Part shown: positions 32,911 through 40,869 of the stretch, piece by piece
Layout of the letters: each line of letters starts with the position of its first letter
Numbering within the stretch: position 1 is the stretch's first letter
Source: Streptomyces sp. yr375
GTDB lineage: Bacteria; Actinomycetota; Actinomycetes; Streptomycetales; Streptomycetaceae
Reading direction: 5' to 3'
Assembly (NCBI RefSeq): GCF_900110755.1
Contig: NZ_FOFF01000044.1
Coordinates: forward strand, 25,092-72,555
Length of the DNA stretch: 47,464 bases
Notes under the pieces: generated by a model
Told to the model about the DNA's origin: nothing
Databases searched by the model: none
Seen by the model: only the letters and a program-made list of their open reading frames with translations
Program-made: the position numbers and the translations under genes

Positions 32911-33631
32911 GGTCCTTCAGGTCCGGGTGCGTGGCGTCGATGCCGGTGTCGAGGACGGCGACCTTGACGCCCTTGCCGTCGTATCCGGCCGCCCAGGCCG
33001 CGGGCGCGCCGATCTGCGGCACGCTCCGGTCCAGGGTCGCCTTCACCCGGCCGTCCAGCCAGATCTTCCGGACCTTCGCCGCGCCGGGGCCGCTGGTGAG
33101 GGTCTCCCACAGGTCCGATCCCTCGGACTTACGGGCCCGTACGGCATCGCCGTTGATGCTCGGCAGGTCCCGCCGGACGGTCGCGCCCGAACCGCGGAAC
33201 GTACTCGCCGGCACGGACGTTCCCTTGTCGTAGGTGACGATCAGCGGCAGGTCGGCGCGGCGGGCGTCGTCGTACCGCGAACTCACCAGTTGCGTCACGT
33301 CGAACAGCCGCCGGTCGGCGGTCCCGTTCGCGAGCAGCGGTTCGGCGTCGCGCGGGACGACGTACGCGTGGCCGGCGGCCTGCTGGACACGGAACGCCAT
33401 GCCCTTACGGCCCTCGGCGGCCGTCACACCGGTGACCTTGCCCTTGGCGTCGAGGGTCACCCGGTCACCGGTGACGAGGGTGACGGTCCGTGCGGAAGAA
33501 CCGGCGCCGGTGGCAGTGCCGGTAGGCGGCTCGGGGGTCTCTGCGGCGGCGGGTGTGGCCGCCAACAGACCGGCGCCGAGCGCGGCGACCAGGACGGCCG
33601 CGAGCGGGGCGGTGAGCTTGTGGGACGTCAA
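32906..33631 (-). pseudogene. S8 peptidase, N-terminal part cut off by the transposon
   Basis: Signal peptide (LTSHKLTAPLAAVLVAALGA, then ATPAAA), a propeptide-like region of about 180 residues, and the catalytic Asp motif AVLDTGIDATHPDLKDRI; then the element begins. The frame reads 24 foreign residues into the transposon and stops at 32831. I prefer TTG 33631 as start because GAAAGG lies about six bases upstream and the signal peptide follows directly; ATG 33664 would add 11 residues. Joined to 19028-21633 across one TATCC it gives about 1,108 residues with Asp, His and Ser in order. That is a normal size for Streptomyces multidomain S8 peptidases. Confidence 0.93.
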
Positions 33632-33769
33632 CTCAGGCCTTTCATAACGCTTCTGAGGCAGCATCAGGGCGCGGCGGAGCGACGACGGACGGCCGCTCGG
33701 CCGCGTACTGGTGACAGAAGAATCCAGAGAAAGAGGGGAGAGAAGAAGGGAGAGAGAGGGGGCGGCGGC

Positions 33770-34795
33770 TCAGACGAGGCGCTTGCGGCCCCAGAGGATG
33801 ACGAACGCCGTGAGGGCCGCGGTCAGGGCCAGCAGGATCGACGCGCCGAACCACTGCATCGCGTTCATCTGGGAGATCGGGAGGTACTCGACCGACCAGC
33901 CGACGACGTGTGCCTTGTCCAGGCAGGCGGCGGTGGCCTGGTCCGTCGCCTCGTTGCAACTGCCCCAGCCGATGAGGTCGCCGGACGCGGTGAGGTACGA
34001 CTGGTCCAGGGTGACGGCGCTGTCGGGGATGGCCGGGAAGGAGCCGTCCGCCACCCCGTTGTGGGTGTTCATCACCAGGCTGTCGCCGAGGGACAGCCGG
34101 AAGTGCGACCAGACCACCTGTACGACGATGGCGAAGCCGAGGGTGACGACCATGGCCATCAGGGTGCGGCGCAGCAGCATGCCGATCGCCACGCCGCCGA
34201 CGACGGTGAGCAGGGTGAGCGCCGTGGGCACCGGTCCGGTGTTGTCGAATACGGCGGCGTCGGTCCAGAGCGCGATGTTGGGCGTCGGCTTGATGGGCGC
34301 CCACCACCAGGTGGACGCGGCGGAGAGCGCCGCGGTGCACACGCCGACCACGAGCACGGTCACCCCGAGCTTGGTGGCGAGCCAGCGGACGCGGCTGGTG
34401 GACTGCGCGTTGACCAGCTTCGCGGTGCCGCTCTCCAGATCACCGGCGAGCAGCGGCGCGCCCAGGAAGAGCCCGACCAGGACGGGTACGACCCCGAGTG
34501 CCTGGGAGAACACCTCGATCGGCTTCCGGTCGAACTTGTTCTCCCAGCCCGACTTCAGATGCGGGTAGCCGTGCGCCTCCAGGTACGTCATCATCTGCCC
34601 GCGCTCGAACACCATCACGGCGACGGCGACGGCGGCGACGGCCAGCAGGGTCCAGTAGGCGGCGCGGTGCTGACGCCAGACGAGCCAGTTCACACCGCTG
34701 AGCCGAAGGCCACGGCCACGACCGGCGCCGGTGCGGGCGGAGCCGGGGGCGGCGGAGGTGCTGTCGCTGTTGCCGGTGCTGGTCATCGTGCTCAT
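33770..34795 (-). CDS. ABC-2 type exporter permease
   Basis: A 341-residue membrane protein with a hydrophilic Ser/Gly-rich N-terminus and six predicted helices (e.g. AAYWTLLAVAAVAVAVMVF, PVLVGLFLGAPLLAG, LTLLTVVGGVAIGMLL, a C-terminal LLALTAALTAFVILWG). A large extracytoplasmic loop with two Cys lies near residues 240-300. ATG 34795 overlaps the stop of the ATPase gene (ATGA). It forms an exporter with the upstream ATPase, in the YtrA-type GntR operon layout. The substrate is unknown; such systems often respond to cell-wall stress. Confidence 0.9.
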   Translation of the reverse strand: MSTMTSTGNSDSTSAAPGSARTGAGRGRGLRLSGVNWLVWRQHRAAYWTLLAVAAVAVAVMVFERGQMMTYLEAHGYPHLKSGWENKFDRKPIEVFSQALGVVPVLVGLFLGAPLLAGDLESGTAKLVNAQSTSRVRWLATKLGVTVLVVGVCTAALSAASTWWWAPIKPTPNIALWTDAAVFDNTGPVPTALTLLTVVGGVAIGMLLRRTLMAMVVTLGFAIVVQVVWSHFRLSLGDSLVMNTHNGVADGSFPAIPDSAVTLDQSYLTASGDLIGWGSCNEATDQATAACLDKAHVVGWSVEYLPISQMNAMQWFGASILLALTAALTAFVILWGRKRLV

Positions 34796-35736
34796 GCGGC
34801 CACCGCCTGCGGGTCGACGTAGGAACTGGGACCGATCAGCGGCGGCGCTTCGGGCGAGCGCAGGTAGGAGAGCAGGAGTTCCTCCAGGTTCGGGGTGCTC
34901 GCCTGCCAGGGGCCGGTGGCCGGCCCGTCGGGGCGGACCAGCGAGGTGAACTGCCGTCCGCTGATACGGGTTTCGACCACCGTGTGGTACGCCAGCTCCG
35001 GCGGCGTCTGCCCGTCGGTGTGGACGCCGGTCAACACGGCGTGGGAGGTGCGGAGTTCGTCGACCTCACCGGCCAGCCGCAGCCCGCCGCCCGCGATGAC
35101 CAGCAGGTAGTCGCAGGTGTTCTCCAGCTCGGCGAGCATGTGCGTGGACATCAGCACGGTGGTGCCGCGCTCGGCGGCCTCGGCCAGCAGCGTGCCCATC
35201 AACTCGTGGCGCACCAGCGGGTCGAGGTCCGACATCGGCTCGTCGAGGAGCAGCAGGTCGGGGCGCTTGCCGAAGGAGACGGCGAAGGCGACCCGGGTGC
35301 GCTGGCCGCCGGAGAGGGTGCCGATCTTCGCATCGAAGGGCACATTGCCCGCGCGGACGATGTCCTCGGCGGCCCGCTGGTCCCAGCCGGGGTTCAACTC
35401 GCGGCCCATGCGCAGCGTCTCGGCGACGGTGAAGCGCCGAAACAGCGGCTTCTCCTGGGCGAGGAACGCGGTGCGCCGGGTGGCCTCCGCGGACTCGGGG
35501 GCCGCGCCGAACACCCGCAGGGAGCCGGTGGTCGGCTCCAGCAGGTTGGCGGCGATGGCCATCAGCGTGGTCTTGCCGGCCCCGTTGGGACCCACCAGAC
35601 CGCAGATCCGCCCGGCCGGCAGCCGGAAGGAGCAGTCCCGCAGCGCCCAGCCCCGGCGGTACTTCCGGCCGAGCCCGCGGGCTTCTATGGCGGACGTGTT
35701 CGCCGGCCCCCCGTGCCCCGTCTCGTAACTCATCAT
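34792..35736 (-). CDS. ABC exporter ATP-binding protein
   Basis: A 314-residue ATPase: Walker A GPNGAGKTT, Q-loop LAQEKPLF, signature LSGGQRTR, Walker B LLLLDEPMSDLD and H-loop MSTHM. The C-terminal 90 residues form an extra domain ending PSSYVDPQAVAA. It is coupled to the permease downstream and lies 32 bp after the GntR regulator, so one three-gene operon is likely. Confidence 0.95.
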   Translation of the reverse strand: MMSYETGHGGPANTSAIEARGLGRKYRRGWALRDCSFRLPAGRICGLVGPNGAGKTTLMAIAANLLEPTTGSLRVFGAAPESAEATRRTAFLAQEKPLFRRFTVAETLRMGRELNPGWDQRAAEDIVRAGNVPFDAKIGTLSGGQRTRVAFAVSFGKRPDLLLLDEPMSDLDPLVRHELMGTLLAEAAERGTTVLMSTHMLAELENTCDYLLVIAGGGLRLAGEVDELRTSHAVLTGVHTDGQTPPELAYHTVVETRISGRQFTSLVRPDGPATGPWQASTPNLEELLLSYLRSPEAPPLIGPSSYVDPQAVAA

Positions 35737-35768
35737 GCGCTTCCCCTAGTTGGTGCGGTCATTGCGGT

Positions 35769-36188
35769 TCACGTGTGTTCGGCGGCGGGCCTGGTCCCGG
35801 CGTACCGCTCCTCCATCACCGACGTGACCAGCGCGCTCACGTCGTCCTGCTCGAGACCCGCCTCGCGGGCCCGGTCCATCCAGGCCTCCAGCTCCCCGCG
35901 CAGCGGCGAATCCGCCGCCGCCTGCGGACGGGCCAGCGACTGACGTACGAAGGTCCCGAGCCCCGGCCGCGCTTCGACCAGGCCCTCCCGCTCCAGTTCC
36001 CGGTACGCCTTGAGCGTGGTGTTCGGGTTGACCGAGGAGGTCTGCGCGACCGCCTTGGCCGTGGGCAACTGATCCCCTGGCACGAGGACGCCGAGCCGCA
36101 GCGCCTGCTTGGTCTGCTGAACGATCTGCTGATAGGCGGCGACCCCGCTCCGCCTGTCGATGCGGAACTCCAACCCCTTCACCATCAT
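35769..36188 (-). CDS. GntR-family regulator (YtrA subfamily)
   Basis: A 139-residue protein: winged helix-turn-helix (YQQIVQQTKQALRLGVLVPG, QLPTAKAVAQTSSVNPNTTL, LEREGLVEARPGLGTFV) with the short C-terminal helical tail of the YtrA type. These regulators repress the ABC exporter operon they head. The start is unclear: ATG 36188 and 36185 and GTG 36182 are all possible, and the operator sits directly upstream, leaving no room for a ribosome site before the first ATG. Confidence 0.92.
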   Translation of the reverse strand: MMVKGLEFRIDRRSGVAAYQQIVQQTKQALRLGVLVPGDQLPTAKAVAQTSSVNPNTTLKAYRELEREGLVEARPGLGTFVRQSLARPQAAADSPLRGELEAWMDRAREAGLEQDDVSALVTSVMEERYAGTRPAAEHT

Positions 36189-36190
36189 TT

Positions 36191-36206
36191 CACTAGTCGA
36201 CTAGTG
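36191..36206. promoter_or_regulatory. GntR operator, perfect 16-bp palindrome
   Basis: CACTAGTCGACTAGTG lies two bases upstream of the GntR start codon. It also contains a direct ACTAGT repeat. Perfect symmetry and position make it the likely autoregulatory operator. The remaining gap to 36412 (about 200 bp) holds the promoter region of the divergent gene, with nothing else recognised. Confidence 0.75.
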
Positions 36207-36412
36207 GATTGATGATGGAGCACGGATCGCGAACATGTCAAAGCCCACAGGTCGGGACGCTGCCGTCCGCGCCGGAGGCGTGCGCCCACCGGGTGGGTGA
36301 ACCACGCGGGCGTGCGCTCGGATGTCGTACGCCGATTCGGCTCGTCGCCCGATGGTGAGGGCTCCGACCCCCCGTGACCCCCCGTGGTTCACCGATCGAA
36401 GGAGGCAGAGCC

Positions 36413-37543
36413 GTGACCACCATGGAGCTCGACTACAGCAGCAACGGGATCGTCCGGTTGCTGGAGACGCCCGTGCGGGACCGTTCGCTGTCGTGGCTGA
36501 AGACCGCGTTGCAGCAGGCGGTCATGCTCGAACTCGCCACGCTGCCGCCGTACTTGTGCGGCTGGTGGTCGCTGGACGACGACTCGGAGTCGGGGCAGGC
36601 CGTGAGCGCGGCCATCAGGGAGATCATCTTCGACGAGATGTCCCACCTCGGGCACGTCTGCAACCTGCTCACCACGATCGGCGGCAGCCCGCGCATCGGC
36701 GACCCGGGTGTGGTGGCGCCGTACCCGTGTCCGCTGCCCGGCGGCATCAAGCCGAAGATCAACGAAGACCTGAAGGTCTACCTCGGCGGCCTGACGACGG
36801 ACTCCGTCGAGATGTACTCGCAGATCGAGGCCCCGGAGGAGCCGCTCGCCAGGTTCGCGGCCGCCGCGGGCGACGCCGGCGACGCCGAGACCTTCCCGTC
36901 GATCGGACGCTTCTACACGGCGATCCAGGAGGCCTTCCGGCAGCACCAGGGCGAGATCAAGGGGACGCGCCAGATCACCCGGAACATGGAGGGGCACGGG
37001 CAGGGCAACAGCCTCTTCGCGATCCGTACGCTCGCCGACGCCGAGGCGGCGATCACGATCATCAAGGAGCAGGGCGAGGGCACCGACAAGACCCCGGACA
37101 ACACGTTCCCGGGACACAAGGGCGAACTGTCCCACTACTACGTGTTCCGCGAGATCTTCAAGGGCCACAAGCTCGTCAAGGTCCAGGAAGACCCGCCGAA
37201 GTGGGACTTCACGGGCGCGAAGATCCCGCTGCCCAAGGCCCGCCCGATGGGCAAGGTGCCGCTCGGCGGCTGGGCGACGGACAAGACCACGGCCCCCAAG
37301 GACCCGGAGGTGAAGGCCGCCCTGACCGCGTTCAACCAATCCTTCAGCGACATGCTGCGCTCACTGGAGAAGGCCTGGCAGATGGACACCCAGGAAGCCG
37401 CCGACCCCCACCTGCGCGAGGCGATCCGCGTCCACATGCGAGCCCTCGAAACCCCGGCATCCACCCTGATGACCAAACCCCTCCCCAACGACCCCCAGCA
37501 CACCTACGGCCCGGAGTTCCTGTTCGTCCCACCGAAGGCGTAA
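36413..37543 (+). CDS. Ferritin-like (VioB/RebD C-terminal type) enzyme
   Basis: A 376-residue protein matching the ferritin-like domain of iminophenyl-pyruvate dimer synthases. It has LKTALQQAVMLELATLPPYL, then IREIIFDEMSHLGHVCNLLTTIGGSP (Glu and His metal ligands), and a second helical half with FYTAIQEAF and GELSHYYVFREIF. In VioB and RebD this domain joins two amino-acid-derived imines during violacein or rebeccamycin synthesis. Here it stands alone, without an oxidase or other pigment genes, so its substrate is unknown. GTG 36413 has GGAGG seven bases upstream; the longer frame from 36374 has none. Confidence 0.85.
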   Translation: MTTMELDYSSNGIVRLLETPVRDRSLSWLKTALQQAVMLELATLPPYLCGWWSLDDDSESGQAVSAAIREIIFDEMSHLGHVCNLLTTIGGSPRIGDPGVVAPYPCPLPGGIKPKINEDLKVYLGGLTTDSVEMYSQIEAPEEPLARFAAAAGDAGDAETFPSIGRFYTAIQEAFRQHQGEIKGTRQITRNMEGHGQGNSLFAIRTLADAEAAITIIKEQGEGTDKTPDNTFPGHKGELSHYYVFREIFKGHKLVKVQEDPPKWDFTGAKIPLPKARPMGKVPLGGWATDKTTAPKDPEVKAALTAFNQSFSDMLRSLEKAWQMDTQEAADPHLREAIRVHMRALETPASTLMTKPLPNDPQHTYGPEFLFVPPKA

Positions 37544-37581
37544 CCCTCGGGACCGGGGCCCGTGGCGGCGGCTTCGGCTGA

Positions 37582-38175
37582 TCAGGGGGCGTAACGAGGA
37601 AGGTTCTCGGTCGAGATCGTCCAGTCGCCGATGGTGACGTCCTCGCCGTAGACGAAGTCCTTGCGGGTCGCGTAGCGAGGGCCGTCGGGGGTGGAGTGGA
37701 TGTCGGTGAGGACGGCGCCCGTACCGGTACGGGGGTCGAAGACGGCGTAGACGCGGATGCCCATCAGGGGGTAGTCACGCATCTTGGTGACCCAGTCGTT
37801 GTCAGGGTTGGAGCGGGAGACGACCTCGACGGCGGCGATGAGCGTACGGGGGTCGAAGGAACCCGGGACGTCCATGTCGGCCAGGGCGATCACCATGACG
37901 TCGGGGCGGCGCATGATGCCTTCGGCCTCGTCCTCGACGTCAAGCTCGCCGGTGTGGGCCACGATCTCTTCCGGCATCACCTTCTCGAGGCGCTTCCGAA
38001 GATGCACGGTGGTCAGCTCGTGCGGACCGACGGGCGCTGTCAGGTCGTGAACGATCCCTTCCTTGGGGACCTCGAGTTTGCCGGGCAGCGTGTCGTCCGT
38101 GGACTGCACGAAGTCCCGCATGGCCCGGTATCGGTGGGAGGCGCCCTGCTGAGCGTTGTCCGGGGCGATGGTCAT
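37582..38175 (-). CDS. Uma2-family PD-(D/E)XK nuclease-fold protein
   Basis: A 197-residue Uma2/DUF820 protein. Visible are VHDLTAPVGPHELTTVHLRK, RRPDVMVIALADMD and the catalytic-type strand LIAAVEVVSRSNPDNDWVTKMRDYPLMGIRVY (Asp, Glu and downstream Lys). These proteins are highly multiplied in Streptomyces, and their cellular role is not settled. ATG 38175 is preceded by GAGGAG with eight-base spacing. The open frame continues upstream through low-complexity sequence, which I regard as non-coding. Confidence 0.9.
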   Translation of the reverse strand: MTIAPDNAQQGASHRYRAMRDFVQSTDDTLPGKLEVPKEGIVHDLTAPVGPHELTTVHLRKRLEKVMPEEIVAHTGELDVEDEAEGIMRRPDVMVIALADMDVPGSFDPRTLIAAVEVVSRSNPDNDWVTKMRDYPLMGIRVYAVFDPRTGTGAVLTDIHSTPDGPRYATRKDFVYGEDVTIGDWTISTENLPRYAP

Positions 38176-38233
38176 GGCGCTCGCTCCTCGTCGTCTGTGC
38201 CCAGAGGCAAGGATCGGGATCGTCACGCTCATG

Positions 38234-38280
38234 CTCGGCGGGCTAGGCGGGCTAGGCGGGCTAGGCGGGCTCGGCGGGCT
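38234..38280. repeat. 9-bp tandem repeat containing serial stop codons
   Basis: (GGCGGGCTA)n with three CTA copies and flanking GGCGGGCTC copies. On the minus strand each CTA gives an in-frame TAG for the upstream winged-helix gene, whose last sense codons (PAEPAEPA) come from the same repeat with GAG instead of TAG. Confidence 0.75.
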
Positions 38281-39148
38281 CAGGGGGGATGGGGCGTTTG
38301 GTTCGGCAGTCGAAGCAGCGGCCGTTCGCGGGTCCTCGGAAGCCTCGGTCGCAGCCGTCGCAGTTGCGGACCTGGTGCCGGACGGCCGGTGGTGGAGCGG
38401 GGGCGGCGCGGAAGGGTGGTGGTGGCGGAAGCTGTGCCTGGAGCCGGTGGGCCAGGAGTGCGGCGGGGCGGCGGGGGCCCTCGGGCGGGAGATCGGCGAT
38501 GAGGGCTTGGCGTACGGCGGTGGGGGAGACGTCGCGCTCCAGCCAGGCGGCGACGCCGGGGGCGAGGTGGGCGGTGTCGCAGGCGGAGAGGAGGAGACGG
38601 GGGTCGTGCCGGCGGAGGTCGGCGAGCAGGTCGGTGGCCTGCTGGAGGAGGGCGGGGCCGCGGTGGGCGGGCTGGGGGACGGCGGGGAGCGGCTTGCGAG
38701 GTGTCGGCCGTTTCCGCGGCGGGGCGGGCTGCTCGTCGTCGGCGGGTCGGCTGCGGTGGCCGGGGCGGTTGCAGGAGACCGTGCGGGTGACGATGCGGCC
38801 GTCGGGGACGCGTTCGCGTTCGCGGCGCAGGTAGCCGTGGGTTTCCAGTTCGCGTAACGCGGCGGCGATCCGGGTCGCGCCCTCGGGGAAGCGGGCGGCG
38901 AGGGACTTGATGTCGACGCGGACACCCGACGGCAGCGACTGGATGTGCGCGCCGAGACCGATCGCGAGGAGGCTCAGCTCCGCGTGCTGGGTGAGGTGGT
39001 TGCCGATCACCGTGAAGCGGGCGGAGTGACGGGCGTTGTCGTGGACCAGGCCACCGAATCCGGAGCGGGGATGCCGCCGGTTCGGGTGGTTGTTGGCGGC
39101 AAAGCGGGACTCGGCGGGCGGGGGCGCGCTAGGGTTTTTCGTGTCCAT
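38261..39148 (-). CDS. Winged-helix protein with C-terminal zinc-ribbon
   Basis: A 295-residue protein. Residues 40-125 form a replication-initiator or MarR-like winged helix (HAELSLLAIGLGAHIQSLPS, VDIKSLAARFPEGATRIAAALRELETHGYLRRERE). A Pro/Arg-rich linker, a helical middle and a C-terminal zinc-binding motif follow (CDGC and CFDC, 14 residues apart). This architecture is frequent in Streptomyces as an unnamed helix-turn-helix protein. ATG 39148 gives MDTKNPSAPPPAESRFA. A hairpin of TCACTC/GAGTGA lies about 190 bp upstream. The stop codon falls within a 9-bp tandem repeat. Confidence 0.8.
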   Translation of the reverse strand: MDTKNPSAPPPAESRFAANNHPNRRHPRSGFGGLVHDNARHSARFTVIGNHLTQHAELSLLAIGLGAHIQSLPSGVRVDIKSLAARFPEGATRIAAALRELETHGYLRRERERVPDGRIVTRTVSCNRPGHRSRPADDEQPAPPRKRPTPRKPLPAVPQPAHRGPALLQQATDLLADLRRHDPRLLLSACDTAHLAPGVAAWLERDVSPTAVRQALIADLPPEGPRRPAALLAHRLQAQLPPPPPFRAAPAPPPAVRHQVRNCDGCDRGFRGPANGRCFDCRTKRPIPPEPAEPA

Positions 39149-39496
39149 CGGGAAATGGGTCTTCCTGTGTGGGCAGCCATCCGGGAAGTTGGGTTCTTCC
39201 TCGGTGGTCAGGCCCTCGCCATTGGGATGCCAGTCCCGGCGGGGGCCGTCGTATGTCTGCCGTCCGGTGGTGGTGGTGCTGCGCTGAGCGTAAGGCAGGC
39301 AACCGGTGCCAAATCCAGCCGAGTTGGGCATATTCACTCGGGGGAGTGAGTTTGCGCGACGGGGCGGGAGGGGTGGGGTTTGGTGGGGTTCTTTCTCACC
39401 GGTTCTTGCTTGAAAAAAGACCGCCCGTGCCACCGGAGCACGAGGAATCGGGTTCCGGTGGAGCTCCGGTGAGAGCTCCGGTGCTGTGACAGGCCT
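39149..39496. promoter_or_regulatory. Upstream region of the winged-helix gene with inverted repeat
   Basis: In this 348-bp gap the clearest signal is TCACTC-GGGG-GAGTGA at 39334-39349, a perfect 6-bp inverted repeat next to a GCATATTC stretch. Its orientation (minus: TGAATATGCC after the repeat) suggests a promoter or operator for the minus-strand gene with a leader of about 180 nt. A 10-bp direct repeat AGCTCCGGTG lies near 39460-39485. No gene is seen. Confidence 0.45.
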
Positions 39497-39892
39497 GTGA
39501 CCGGAGGAGTGGCTTCCGTCATGGTCGGGTGGTCGTCGGGCTGGTGGGGTGAGCGGATGCGTCTCGCCCTCTCCGTCCTGCGGAGTTACCTGCCGCCGTT
39601 GCTGGCGCACCTGCTGATCGGGCTGCCGACGGCCGTCGTCGTGGGCTGCGCGCGGTGGTACGTCGCCTACGGGCACTGCGGCTCCGCCGACCTCGACCGC
39701 CGCGACCTGGACCACTGCACGTACGACCAGATCGAGAGCAGCGCGTTCGTGCTGGTCTTCCTCGTCGTGTTCGCGGTGCTCGTCGCCCTGCTGCTCGTCC
39801 TCTACGACGGGCTCCGCCCGCTCAGGCCACGGCTGCTGACCCTGCCCGCGATCCTGCTGCCGTACGCCGCCTACGCGGCGAGCGGTGGGTGA
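39497..39892 (+). CDS. Small membrane protein, unknown
   Basis: Up to 131 residues with two or three hydrophobic segments (PLLAHLLIGLPTAVVVGCA, FVLVFLVVFAVLVALLLVLY, a shorter C-terminal one). Between the first two lies an acidic Cys-containing loop (YGHCGSADLDRRDLDHCTYD). Three starts are possible: GTG 39497, ATG 39521 (GGAGGAG 11 bases upstream) and ATG 39557. No family recognised. Convergent with the hydrolase gene, 8 bp apart. Confidence 0.6.
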   Translation: MTGGVASVMVGWSSGWWGERMRLALSVLRSYLPPLLAHLLIGLPTAVVVGCARWYVAYGHCGSADLDRRDLDHCTYDQIESSAFVLVFLVVFAVLVALLLVLYDGLRPLRPRLLTLPAILLPYAAYAASGG

Positions 39893-39900
39893 CCGGGCCG

Positions 39901-40698
39901 TCAGCGGTGCTGCGGCGCGGTGGTGAGGAAGTCCAGGACGAGCGGGCTCGCGACGGTGCGGAACTCCTCGAAGTACGCGTGCCGGGCCCCGGGGATCAGG
40001 TGGAGCCGGGCGCCGGGGATGCGGTCGGCGAGCAGGGGCGCGTTGGCGGTGGGGTTGAGGAGGTCGTCGGTGCCGTGCACGACCAGTGTGGGGGCGCCGA
40101 TGTCGGGCAGGAGGGCCCACGCGTCGTGCCGGTTACTGGCCGCCAGGTGGCGACGCTGGGCGTAGCCGGGCATGTCCGGGTCGCCGAGCGTGCGGTAGGG
40201 GCCGGGGTGGGCCGCCAGCCAGGCCGGGGTGTACATCAGGTCGAGCAGCGCCTGTCGCGCCGCCCCCGGTTGCTGCTGCACCAGCGACTTCCGTACGTCG
40301 TTGTGGCGTTCGACGGCGTGCGGGCCGCCGGGCGACGTACAGCCGAGCACCAGCGCACGCACCCGGTGCGGATGCCGCGCCGCGAGCTGCTGGGCCACGC
40401 GTCCGCCCATGGACGTGCCGTAGACGTCGGCCCGGTCGACACCGAGCTCGTCCAGCACCGCGACCACGTCCTGCGCGAAGCCCTCGGTGCTGTAGGGCAG
40501 GTCGGGCTTGTCGCTCTCGCCCGTACCGCGGTAGTCGAGGGTGAGCGTGCTGCGGTCGGCGTGGAAGTCGTCGCGGACCCCGTCCCACCAGTGGTGGTTG
40601 TTCGCCTGGCCCGCCAGCAGCACGAGCAGCGGTCCCGCGCCCGCGCCCTGGACCTGGTAGGCGATACGGACTCCGTCAGGCGCTGTCGCGTGCTGCAT
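39901..40698 (-). CDS. Alpha/beta-fold hydrolase
   Basis: A 265-residue single-domain hydrolase. It has the nucleophile elbow YGTSMGGR (Ser), a late-strand Asp in VVHGTDDLL and His in IPGARHAYFEE, plus the oxyanion/lid region LLAGQANNHHWWDG. It resembles 3-oxoadipate enol-lactonase/esterase-type members; the substrate cannot be named. ATG 40698 starts MQHATAPDGVRIAYQV. The upstream 170 bp contain short direct repeats (GGACTTC-type) of unclear meaning. Confidence 0.9.
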   Translation of the reverse strand: MQHATAPDGVRIAYQVQGAGAGPLLVLLAGQANNHHWWDGVRDDFHADRSTLTLDYRGTGESDKPDLPYSTEGFAQDVVAVLDELGVDRADVYGTSMGGRVAQQLAARHPHRVRALVLGCTSPGGPHAVERHNDVRKSLVQQQPGAARQALLDLMYTPAWLAAHPGPYRTLGDPDMPGYAQRRHLAASNRHDAWALLPDIGAPTLVVHGTDDLLNPTANAPLLADRIPGARLHLIPGARHAYFEEFRTVASPLVLDFLTTAPQHR

Positions 40699-40869
40699 CG
40701 GTCGTTCACTCCTGCACTTCGGGACTTCGGACTTCTGGGCTTCTGGACTTCTGGTCGGCGGGCTCGGGCGAGTGTAGTGACGCCGTGAGGAAGTACGGTC
40801 GTCCGATCGTCGCCCTCGCCCCCGTTTCCGCCCCCGTCCCCGTCCCCGCCTTGAACAGGAGCCTTGCCC

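Noticed and set aside
19028..33664. Two independent S8 peptidase genes flanking the sugar operon
   Set aside because: Neither has a full catalytic triad, and the breakpoints coincide exactly with transposon ends and the TATCC duplication, so they are halves of one gene.
37582..38925. A 447-residue Uma2 protein with Ser/Pro-rich N-terminal half
   Set aside because: The upstream half overlaps the winged-helix gene in another frame and is low complexity; a good ribosome site supports ATG 38175.
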